Shown here in pieces: positions 1 to 5,593 of a stretch of DNA of 14,787 nucleotides. The notes under the pieces were generated by a model, which was not told the origin of the DNA, did not search any database, and saw nothing but the letters and a program-made list of their open reading frames with translations. The DNA is taken from the NCBI RefSeq assembly GCF_946482535.1, contig NZ_CAMLRU010000054.1:1-14787 (forward strand), written 5' to 3'. Origin of the DNA: an uncultured Flavobacterium sp. GTDB taxonomy: Bacteria > Bacteroidota > Bacteroidia > Flavobacteriales > Flavobacteriaceae. Made by a program: the position numbers and the translations under genes. Position 1 is the first letter of the stretch; every line of letters starts with the position of its first letter.

Positions 1-21
1 ATGAGGCAAAAGTAATTAATT

Positions 22-118
22 TGTTGGATGTTTGATGTTAGATGCAGGAAGTTTACCAAAGTAAAAAGGTTTTAAAAACTAACTTCCGACATCTAACTTC
101 CTTCTTCCGACTTTTTTT
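22..118 (+). terminator. Heptamer-built hairpin with T-run upstream of the symporter
   Basis: The two arms (about 22-53 and 81-111) are made of 7-base words and pair with each other around a 27-base loop. On the + strand the right arm reads AACTTCC, GACATCT, AACTTCC, TTCTTCC. The left arm read on the minus strand gives AACTTCC, TGCATCT, AACATCA, AACATCC. The innermost words pair perfectly and the outer ones imperfectly. Seven T residues follow at 112-118, so the likely role is termination of a + strand gene lying left of the window. The same architecture recurs at 3494-3578 and 4529-4595. The pairing and periodicity are visible in the sequence; the terminator role is inferred. Confidence 0.55.
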
Positions 119-119
119 G

Positions 120-127
120 TATTTTGG
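120..127 (+). promoter_or_regulatory. Possible -7 box for the symporter gene
   Basis: TATTTTGG matches seven of eight positions of the Bacteroidota -7 consensus TAnnTTTG. It lies directly after the T-run of the preceding hairpin and 20 bases before the chosen ATG at 148, giving a short AT-rich leader. I see no convincing -33 TTG at the usual spacing, so this is weak. Confidence 0.3.
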
Positions 128-147
128 CTCACTATAAAACCAAAACT

Positions 148-1644
148 ATGTCACCAACCACCATTCTGATTATCATTGTTATTTACTTTGGCTTATTGAT
201 ATTGATTTCCAATTTGGTCAGTAAAAAAAGCTCCGACAATGATACTTTTTTCAAAGCCAATAAGAACTCCAAATGGTATTTGGTAGCCTTTGGGATGATA
301 GGAACGGCGCTTTCGGGTGTGACTTTTATTTCGGTTCCGGGCGAAGTTGGGAATCCCGATTTGCAGTTTAAATACTTCCAATTTGTCTTAGGAAATGCTA
401 TAGGTTTTTTAATCATTGCCAAAGTCTTGTTGCCGTTGTATTACCGCATGAACCTGACTTCAATTTACAGTTATATCGAACAGCGATTGGGCACGATAAG
501 TTATAAAACCGCAGCCTCGATTTTCCTGATTAGCCGCACGATTGGCTCGGCTTTCCGATTGTATTTGGTGGTGATAGTGTTGCAGCGTTATGTGTTTGAT
601 GCGTTCCATATTCCGTTTGCTTTGACGGTTTTGATTTCGTTGGGATTAATCTTTGCCTACACTTATCGCGGCGGATTGAAAACGATTATTATTACCGATA
701 CGTTGCAGACATTCTTCTTGGTTTCTTCGGTCTTTTTGACGATTTATTTTATTTGTGACAGTTTAGATTTTGGCGCCCTACAAGCTTTTGAAGCTGTAAA
801 AGAAAGCAACCATTCTAAGGTTTTCTTTTTTGAAGATTTCTTGAAGGGCAATTATTTTTGGAAGCAAATTTTGGGCGGTATTTTCGTAACCATTGCTATG
901 GTTGGTTTGGACCAAGATTTAATGCAAAAGAATTTAAGTTGCAAAAACATAGGCGAAGCCCAAAAAAACATGTTCACTTTTACCGGCATTTTTGTGCTGA
1001 TTAATATTTTCTTCCTAAGCGTTGGTGCTTTGTTGTACTTGTATGCCGAGAAAAACGGTATTGCCGTTCCGATGGTTGATGGTGTGGCGCGCACCGATTT
1101 ATTGTTTCCCGAAATTGCCTTTAACCATTTGAGTATAGTACCGGCGGTGGTATTCTTATTGGGATTGACTGCGGCAACTTTTGCCACTACTGATAGCGCT
1201 TTAACCGCTTTAACCACTTCTTTTTGTGTCGATTTTCTGGGTATGGATAAAGCCGAAAACCAAAACAAACCCAACATTATCAGAACGCGACACTTGGTGC
1301 ATGTTGGTTTTTCATTCCTGATGTTTTTGGTCATTGTATTTTTCAATGCCGTGAACGATGCTTCGGTGGTGAAAATGATTTTTAAGATTGCTTCTTATAC
1401 ATACGGACCGCTTTTAGGTTTGTATGCCTTTGGATTGTTTGTAAAATCGAAAACGGTTCACGACAAATTGGTGCCTTTGGTTTGTGTGATGGCACCGGCG
1501 ATTTGCTTTTTTATCAGTAAATATTCTGCCGAATTGTTGGGCAATTATGTGTTAGATAACGAATTGATTATCGTAAACGGCTTACTTACTTTTATCGGAT
1601 TGTTGTTGATTAGCAAACCCACGACTGAAAATACCCGATATTAA
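148..1644 (+). CDS. Sodium:solute symporter (SSS family)
   Basis: A 498-residue integral inner-membrane transporter with about 13 hydrophobic segments, in the usual length range of the SSS (SLC5-like) family, which couples solute uptake to the sodium gradient. Diagnostic features are the GG motif in GGLKTIIITDTLQ (about 175-187), where a helix follows a short loop, and the Ser/Thr-rich stretch TDSALTALTTSF (about 348-359), which corresponds to the family's sodium-site helix. The substrate cannot be read from the sequence. A TTG at 124 would add eight polar residues; I chose the ATG at 148 because the first transmembrane segment starts straight after it and a possible -7 box overlaps the TTG. 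The gene appears monocistronic, with a hairpin before it and a convergent gene after it. Family membership is firm; the transported solute is unknown. Confidence 0.92.
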   Translation: MSPTTILIIIVIYFGLLILISNLVSKKSSDNDTFFKANKNSKWYLVAFGMIGTALSGVTFISVPGEVGNPDLQFKYFQFVLGNAIGFLIIAKVLLPLYYRMNLTSIYSYIEQRLGTISYKTAASIFLISRTIGSAFRLYLVVIVLQRYVFDAFHIPFALTVLISLGLIFAYTYRGGLKTIIITDTLQTFFLVSSVFLTIYFICDSLDFGALQAFEAVKESNHSKVFFFEDFLKGNYFWKQILGGIFVTIAMVGLDQDLMQKNLSCKNIGEAQKNMFTFTGIFVLINIFFLSVGALLYLYAEKNGIAVPMVDGVARTDLLFPEIAFNHLSIVPAVVFLLGLTAATFATTDSALTALTTSFCVDFLGMDKAENQNKPNIIRTRHLVHVGFSFLMFLVIVFFNAVNDASVVKMIFKIASYTYGPLLGLYAFGLFVKSKTVHDKLVPLVCVMAPAICFFISKYSAELLGNYVLDNELIIVNGLLTFIGLLLISKPTTENTRY

Positions 1645-1651
1645 AATGGCT

Positions 1652-1706
1652 TCCTAACTAGCCCTGATTGGAGCAGCTACCGCGTAGCGCAGAAAGCAGG
1701 AATTAC
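1652..1706 (+). other. Folded intergenic element, flavobacterial repeat type
   Basis: Eight bases after the symporter stop lies a compact fold. An outer stem CCTG/CAGG (1663-1666 with 1697-1700) encloses a GC-rich hairpin in which GCTAC (1676-1680) pairs with GTAGC (1684-1688) around a CGC loop, extended by two further G-C pairs across a bulged A. The flanking words ACTAGCCCTGAT and AGCAGGAATTA resemble, from memory, an element found after many genes in Flavobacterium genomes. It is more GC-rich than the surrounding spacer and has no T-run directly after it. It may be a structured RNA, a 3'-end processing or stability element, or a dispersed repeat. Structure is seen; family identity is recollection only. 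Confidence 0.5.
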
Positions 1707-1711
1707 GTTTC

Positions 1712-1757
1712 CAAAAAATGCCCGAACCATTCGCTCCTGACTAAGGCAAGCTCAGTC
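1712..1757 (-). terminator. Weak terminator region of the CoA-binding gene
   Basis: Read on the minus strand after the stop at 1766, a seven-position stem (1739-1745 with 1751-1757, one mismatch, five-base loop) is followed by a small CGAA/TTCG hairpin (1723-1726 with 1730-1733). A run of six T residues comes next (minus strand, 1718 to 1713). It could end minus-strand transcription between these convergent genes. The stems are short, so the call is tentative. Confidence 0.3.
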
Positions 1758-1765
1758 TGACAAAA

Positions 1766-2131
1766 TTAATACTGATTTGTAGCCAATAAAACCAAGGTAC
1801 AAGCGACTTCCACTTTGATGCCGTTGCCTTGCAACAATTGGTAAAACTCGGGATTCTCGGTTCCGGGATTGAAGATAACGCGTTTGGGTTTAGTCTCGAT
1901 GATGTAATTGTAATAGTCGCGTTGGCGGACCGGATTTAAGTACAAAGTCACCGTGTCAATGTTCTTTAACGGAATTTGTTTGGTATAGATTTTAACGCCG
2001 GCTACTTCGCCGGTATTTTGACCGATAGCCAAAACCGTATGGCCTTTTTCAACTAATTTATTGATGGCGATATTGGCGTATCTTTCGGGCTTGGTAGTGG
2101 CGCCGAGCACTAGTGTTTTCTTATTTTTCAT
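1766..2131 (-). CDS. CoA-binding Rossmann-fold protein (YccU-like)
   Basis: A 121-residue soluble protein consisting of a single CoA-binding domain, the length expected for the small YccU-like family. The N-terminal strand and loop, TLVLGATTKPERYANIA (6-22), form the dinucleotide-type nucleotide loop with the family's Lys-Pro-Glu-Arg-Tyr signature. NPGTENPE (88-95) is the second conserved motif near the bound cofactor. These proteins bind CoA or acyl-CoA in crystal structures of relatives, but their cellular role is not settled. The gene is convergent with the symporter and divergent from the MarC gene, so it is probably transcribed alone. A perfect -7 box lies only four bases before the ATG, which suggests a very short or absent leader. 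Confidence 0.88.
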   Translation of the reverse strand: MKNKKTLVLGATTKPERYANIAINKLVEKGHTVLAIGQNTGEVAGVKIYTKQIPLKNIDTVTLYLNPVRQRDYYNYIIETKPKRVIFNPGTENPEFYQLLQGNGIKVEVACTLVLLATNQY

Positions 2132-2135
2132 TACG

Positions 2136-2143
2136 CAAATTTA
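2136..2143 (-). promoter_or_regulatory. -7 box of the CoA-binding gene
   Basis: On the minus strand TAAATTTG matches TAnnTTTG at all fixed positions. Its last G is four bases from the ATG at 2131, so transcription would begin at or next to the start codon. No clear -33 TTG is seen. A chance match in AT-rich DNA remains possible. Confidence 0.45.
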
Positions 2144-2186
2144 ACGAATAATGTTGTTAATTTAACGCTCCCTCCTATTCTTTACT

Positions 2187-2194
2187 TATCTTTG
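2187..2194 (+). promoter_or_regulatory. -7 box of the marC-cpcT-like operon
   Basis: TATCTTTG is a full match to TAnnTTTG, 22 bases before the ATG at 2217, giving a leader of roughly 15-17 bases. This is a typical arrangement for flavobacterial genes. No -33 TTG at normal spacing is visible. Confidence 0.5.
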
Positions 2195-2216
2195 CCACAA
2201 ATTAGAATTGATCAAA

Positions 2217-2852
2217 ATGGAAGTCTTTTTAAATACTTTTTTTGTCCTCCTTGGTGCCTTGTTCTCGGTATTAAATCCTATAGGCGCTATTCCTTTCTTT
2301 GTGGGTTTAACCCAAGACTACGGCAAGGCTGAGCGTTCACGGGTGTCCCTTTTGGCGGCGGTAAATGTTTGTATTATTTTATTGATTTCTTTTTTTGTAG
2401 GGGAATATGTGTTGAGCTTTTTTGGGATTACCATTTCGGCCCTTAGAATTGCCGGTGGGATTTTAATTGCCAGTTCGGGATTTGGGTTGCTCAATGCCAA
2501 TCCGAAGAAACGAAAAGGAATCAGCAAAGAAGTGGAAGAAGATTTGCAAAACAGAAGTTCGATTGCGCTGACACCATTGGCCATGCCTATGTTGGCCGGA
2601 CCGGGTTCGATTTCGTTGTTAATAGCTTTTAACCAAGACCATCATTCTACGCCGGAAATTTTGTCTTCGGTGTTTTCTATTGTCATAGTATCGTTATTGA
2701 TTTTTTTGATTTTGAGAAGTGCTCATTATTTGGCCAAATATCTTGGTGCTTCGGGTATTGTGGCGATTTCACGCATCGTTGGTTTCCTTACCGTTGCCAT
2801 TGGAATTCAATATATCATCAGTGCGGTTTTGAGTATTATTCGCGGAATATAA
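2217..2852 (+). CDS. MarC family integral membrane protein
   Basis: A 211-residue protein with six predicted membrane helices, matching the usual length of the MarC family (PF01914). The hallmark NPIGAIPFF (20-28) lies at the end of the first helix, and TPLAMPMLAGPGSI (119-132) precedes the fourth. RIVGFLTVAIGIQYI (186-200) forms the last helix. A charged loop around 94-116 separates the two halves, which look like an internal duplication of three helices. Despite the historic multiple-antibiotic-resistance name, no transported substrate is established for this family. An in-frame TTG at 2208 would add three residues; the ATG at 2217 is preferred because of its distance from the -7 box. It probably forms an operon with the lipoprotein gene 20 bases downstream. 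Confidence 0.92.
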   Translation: MEVFLNTFFVLLGALFSVLNPIGAIPFFVGLTQDYGKAERSRVSLLAAVNVCIILLISFFVGEYVLSFFGITISALRIAGGILIASSGFGLLNANPKKRKGISKEVEEDLQNRSSIALTPLAMPMLAGPGSISLLIAFNQDHHSTPEILSSVFSIVIVSLLIFLILRSAHYLAKYLGASGIVAISRIVGFLTVAIGIQYIISAVLSIIRGI

Positions 2853-2872
2853 TTCTTTATCCATTTAATATC

Positions 2873-3493
2873 ATGAAAAAAGCGTTATTCTATTTAGCAG
2901 CTATGGCTTTGTTTATCAGTTGTAAATCAGGTCAAATTCAATCCTTCAAAAACAGTTCTGAACTGCAAGAACTAGTGAATGTAATGCAAGGCCATTATTC
3001 TTCGGAAAAGCAATCTAAAGCCGACGAAGATTATTACAATATTTCTTTAAGAATGACCCCGATTTGGAAAACCAAAGGGAATTATCTTTTTGTAGAGCAG
3101 GCTATTTTCGACAAACAAGACAAACCTTATCGTGTCAGAATTTACAAAGTTTCCCAAAGAGGCGAAGCATTCATCAGTGAGATTTATACTTTAAAAGATG
3201 AAAAAGCCTGGATTGGCAAATGGGCAACGCCTGAAGCTTATGACCAATTAACAGAAGCCGACATCGAATTAAAACCGGGATGTGAAGTAGTATTAAAGCG
3301 GACTGCTAAAAACCGTTTTGAAGGTGCTACCGGTGACAAAACTTGTCCGAGTGAATTGCGTGGTGCAAGTTGGGCCAACTCCAAAGTAACCGTTACCGAA
3401 ACCCAAATCCTTTCTTGGGACCAAGGGTTTGACAAAGACGGAAAACAAGTTTGGGGCGCTACAAAAGGTGGTTATGAGTTTATCAAAATTTGA
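2873..3493 (+). CDS. CpcT/CpeT-like lipoprotein
   Basis: A 206-residue predicted lipoprotein. The N-terminus MKKALFYLAAMALFIS followed by Cys17 is a signal peptide with a lipobox, so the mature protein is probably anchored in a membrane facing the periplasm or surface. The rest resembles the CpcT/CpeT family (PF06206), known as lyases that attach phycobilin pigments to phycobiliprotein cysteines in cyanobacteria. Supporting stretches are the KPYRVRIYKV strand (84-93), GCEVVLKR (136-143), CPSELRGASWANS (158-170) and the WDQGFDKDGKQVWG region (182-195) with a terminal GGYEF. Cys137 and Cys158 could form a disulfide. Nothing here suggests phycobilins, so the ligand or partner is unknown. It follows marC by 20 bases with no promoter seen between them. 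Fold family is fairly sure; lyase activity is not claimed. Confidence 0.78.
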   Translation: MKKALFYLAAMALFISCKSGQIQSFKNSSELQELVNVMQGHYSSEKQSKADEDYYNISLRMTPIWKTKGNYLFVEQAIFDKQDKPYRVRIYKVSQRGEAFISEIYTLKDEKAWIGKWATPEAYDQLTEADIELKPGCEVVLKRTAKNRFEGATGDKTCPSELRGASWANSKVTVTETQILSWDQGFDKDGKQVWGATKGGYEFIKI

Positions 3494-3578
3494 TAAACTC
3501 AAATTCAAAATATTAAATTCCAAATTCCAACTATCTCGACAGAATTCCGTTCGACCAATTGGAATTTGGATTTTTTTT
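3494..3578 (+). terminator. Heptamer-built terminator after the CpcT-like gene
   Basis: A perfect 12-bp stem (3519-3530 with 3559-3570) with a 28-base loop is followed by eight T residues (3571-3578), a convincing intrinsic terminator for the + strand operon. The left side is built of 7-base words from 3501: AAATTCA, AAATATT, AAATTCC, AAATTCC, AACTATC. The loop contains TCGAC and TTCGA segments around a GAATTC palindrome. It may also terminate the convergent ctlX transcript, because the minus strand after the stem is T-rich. Confidence 0.75.
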
Positions 3579-3586
3579 ATTGGCAT

Positions 3587-4522
3587 TTAATTTTTCGGCA
3601 GAAAAATTTCCGCCATCATACAGCGAGCGCTTCCGCCGCCACAAGCTTCAATCGTATCTAAACTCGAATGGATGATTTCTACGTGGCCTTCTAATTGGGC
3701 GATTTGTTTTTTGGTTAGGCTTTTATAAGCCGACTCGCTCATCACTAGGTATCTTTTATCGTCTTTGCCTTTAACTTCTAACATGTTTCCGGCGAAGTTA
3801 TTGACTTGATCTTCGGTAATTAAAATCACTTCTTTATCATCGCCACGCAGACTGTCTAAGACCATTTTGCGTTCTTTTTTGTCATCGATACAATCGGCAC
3901 AAACTACGGCAAACGTATCGCCTAAAGTGAGCATCACATTGGTATGGTAAATTTGTTTTCTTTCCCCATTTACCGTTTGGAACGCTTCAAAAATCACCGG
4001 TGTGAATTCGAAATCTTCGCAAAACTCGATCATTAGTTCTTCATCAGCTCTTGGTGACAAAGCGCAATAAGCTTTTCCGTTTTCGCGGTCTAACAGTAAA
4101 CTTCCGGTGCCTTCCAAGAAAACATTGTCTTCTTCGGCTAAGGTATAATCCATGATTTCATTGATTTCGAAACCTTCATCTTCCAGAATATCGAGGATAT
4201 CTTCTCTTCTTTCAGCACGACGATTTTCGGCAAACATGGGATATAAAACCACATCACCGTTTTCGTGAAACGAGATCCAATTGTTCGGAAAAATACTGTC
4301 GGGTGTATTGGGTTCTAAAGTATCTTCGACTACAATCACATTGACGCCTACTTTTCGCAATTTGGCCACAAAAGCATCAAACTCGGCTTGGGCTTTGGCA
4401 TTGACGGTTTCCGGAGACAATCCGTCGAGTACTTTTTGGTAATAATTATTTACCGCTGTTTGTTCGTTCATACGAAACGCCACCGGGCGAATCATTAGGA
4501 TGGAATTGGTGGTTTGTTTCAT
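3587..4522 (-). CDS. ctlX: CtlX-type amidinotransferase-superfamily hydrolase
   Basis: A 311-residue cytoplasmic enzyme of the guanidino-group modifying superfamily (pentein, alpha/beta propeller fold). Family motifs visible are PDSIFPNNW (74-82), LEGTGSLLLDR (136-146), IYHTNVML (191-198) with the probable catalytic His193, and GGGSARC (295-301) with the probable nucleophile Cys301. Asp75 and Glu137 would complete the active site. Flavobacterial homologues are annotated, to my recollection, as citrulline utilization hydrolase CtlX, which would give ornithine from citrulline; substrate cannot be deduced from sequence alone. It lies downstream of an arginine deiminase-like gene in the same orientation, 75 bases apart, with a heptamer hairpin in the gap. 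The superfamily assignment is strong and the exact name moderate. Confidence 0.82.
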   Translation of the reverse strand: MKQTTNSILMIRPVAFRMNEQTAVNNYYQKVLDGLSPETVNAKAQAEFDAFVAKLRKVGVNVIVVEDTLEPNTPDSIFPNNWISFHENGDVVLYPMFAENRRAERREDILDILEDEGFEINEIMDYTLAEEDNVFLEGTGSLLLDRENGKAYCALSPRADEELMIEFCEDFEFTPVIFEAFQTVNGERKQIYHTNVMLTLGDTFAVVCADCIDDKKERKMVLDSLRGDDKEVILITEDQVNNFAGNMLEVKGKDDKRYLVMSESAYKSLTKKQIAQLEGHVEIIHSSLDTIEACGGGSARCMMAEIFLPKN

Positions 4523-4528
4523 TTTTGT

Positions 4529-4595
4529 TTGGGTTTAAAGTTTCAGGTTCCAGGTTTCAGGTTAATTAACTTGAAACATTAAACTTGAAACAAAT
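4529..4595 (-). repeat. Heptamer-built inverted repeat in the ctlX leader
   Basis: Almost the whole gap between two co-oriented genes is period-7 DNA. On the + strand the right arm reads AACTTGA, AACATTA, AACTTGA, AACAAAT (4568-4595). On the minus strand the left arm reads AACCTGA, AACCTGG, AACCTGA, AACTTTA, AACCCAA (4563 down to 4529). The inner ten bases of each arm pair with one G-T wobble across an AATT loop, and the outer words pair partly. Unlike the two similar elements in this window, no T-run follows in the direction of transcription and the array runs to within six bases of the ctlX ATG. It would therefore sit in the message leader rather than act as a simple terminator. Confidence 0.7.
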
Positions 4596-4597
4596 TT

Positions 4598-5512
4598 TTA
4601 ATCTCTAATCAACGGTAAAGTCGAGCAACGCAACAAGCCTTCTTGTTTAGCAATTTCTGCGTATGGTATTTCTTCCACGATAAATCCGTTATCGCGAAGC
4701 CAATTGTTTAATCTTGTAAAGTTTTTTTCCGAAACTACTACATTCTCATCAATGGAAAACACGTTGGAATTCATGTGGTACATTTCGTCGCGGGTAATGT
4801 GGAATAGGTTTTCTTTGCCGAACAATTTCACCAAAAAAACATAATCCGATTCTTCGCGGAAACCGCTTTTGTAGATGATGCCTTTGTTTTTGCCTACCGG
4901 TTGGAAACAACAGTCTAAATGTAAGGCATTATCACGAGCTTCCAACTTGGATTTCACCAAATCAAATTCTTTTACTTTTTTATGCGGAAATAATTCTTTG
5001 ATATAATTGACGCCTTGCATGTTGGTTCGTGCTGTGATGTAATCTTTATAATCCGAACCTTTGTAAGTACCGATGAAAATATAGTCGTTCCAAAGCATGA
5101 CATCGCCGCCTTCAATGTGCACTTCTTCGGGCGGACGAACTACTTTGGCCGGATCAATTTGGTCAATTACATATTGAATAGCATCTAATTCTCTTTCTCT
5201 ATCGGGTAGAATATTGGCTTTGATAAAAATATCATCGATTACAAAACCGATATCACGGGTAAAAATTTGGTTGTAGTTTTCAATCATTTTGGGACGAAAA
5301 ACCTGCACATTGTATTTTTGAAACACTTGGTTAAAAGCCTCCATTTCTTTGACCATATCGGCTTCTACCGGATATGTTCCGGCGAGGATGTGTTCTAATG
5401 ATTTCGGATCATAGGCTTCTTCAGCGGTTGGTGTCGGACCATTATTTTGGGCTGAACCCAGCACCACGGCTCTTAATCTTGAGGTTTCGTTTTTTACATT
5501 TAATTGTAACAT
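4598..5512 (-). CDS. Arginine deiminase-family enzyme (core domain)
   Basis: A 304-residue cytoplasmic enzyme carrying the arginine deiminase/amidinotransferase core. Motifs in order are FTRD (84-87), HIEGGDVM (132-139), HLDCCFQPV (198-206) with the likely catalytic His198, and RCSTLPLIR (295-303) with the likely nucleophile Cys296. It is about 100 residues shorter than classical arginine deiminases (about 410), so the helical insertion of those enzymes is absent; the size is closer to dimethylarginine dimethylaminohydrolase. Likely chemistry is hydrolysis or transfer at a guanidinium carbon, with arginine, a methylarginine or another guanidino compound as substrate. It heads a probable two-gene operon with ctlX. 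The ATG at 5512 follows a perfect -7 box by 21 bases. Family is firm, substrate open. Confidence 0.85.
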   Translation of the reverse strand: MLQLNVKNETSRLRAVVLGSAQNNGPTPTAEEAYDPKSLEHILAGTYPVEADMVKEMEAFNQVFQKYNVQVFRPKMIENYNQIFTRDIGFVIDDIFIKANILPDRERELDAIQYVIDQIDPAKVVRPPEEVHIEGGDVMLWNDYIFIGTYKGSDYKDYITARTNMQGVNYIKELFPHKKVKEFDLVKSKLEARDNALHLDCCFQPVGKNKGIIYKSGFREESDYVFLVKLFGKENLFHITRDEMYHMNSNVFSIDENVVVSEKNFTRLNNWLRDNGFIVEEIPYAEIAKQEGLLRCSTLPLIRD

Positions 5513-5533
5513 AAATTAGCTTTTGGCATTGGA

Positions 5534-5541
5534 CAAATATA
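5534..5541 (-). promoter_or_regulatory. -7 box of the arginine deiminase-like operon
   Basis: On the minus strand TATATTTG is a full match to TAnnTTTG. It begins at the very end of the T-run of the preceding gene's terminator and leaves a leader of about 15 bases before the ATG at 5512. No -33 TTG can be recognised, because that region is occupied by the terminator stem. Confidence 0.55.
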
Positions 5542-5569
5542 AAAAAGCTTCTCGGTTAGGAGAAGCTTT
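5541..5569 (-). terminator. Terminator of the T9SS surface operon
   Basis: A perfect 10-bp stem (5544-5553 with 5560-5569) with a six-base loop, followed on the minus strand by a T-run from 5546 to 5541. It lies 25 bases after the stop of the T9SS cargo gene and is a clear intrinsic terminator. The T-run runs directly into the next gene's -7 box. Confidence 0.88.
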
Positions 5570-5593
5570 GTTTATAAGTATTTAGAAGTAAAA

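Noticed and set aside
1..15. ATGAGGCAAAAGTAA at the left edge as the end of an upstream gene
   Set aside because: Only 15 bases are visible and all three frames are possible, so no gene can be supported, although the hairpin at 22-118 suggests one ends nearby.
124..147. TTG at 124 as start of the symporter
   Set aside because: It overlaps a possible -7 box and adds only polar residues before the first membrane helix; ATG at 148 fits better.
852..1346. 164-codon open frame antisense to the symporter
   Set aside because: Its composition is that of a reversed membrane protein, and it lies wholly inside a well-recognised gene with no promoter or family match.
4529..4595. Heptamer array as a CRISPR or microsatellite
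   Set aside because: Repeats are 7 bases with no spacers, and the two arms are inverted copies, which fits neither a CRISPR nor a simple one-direction microsatellite.
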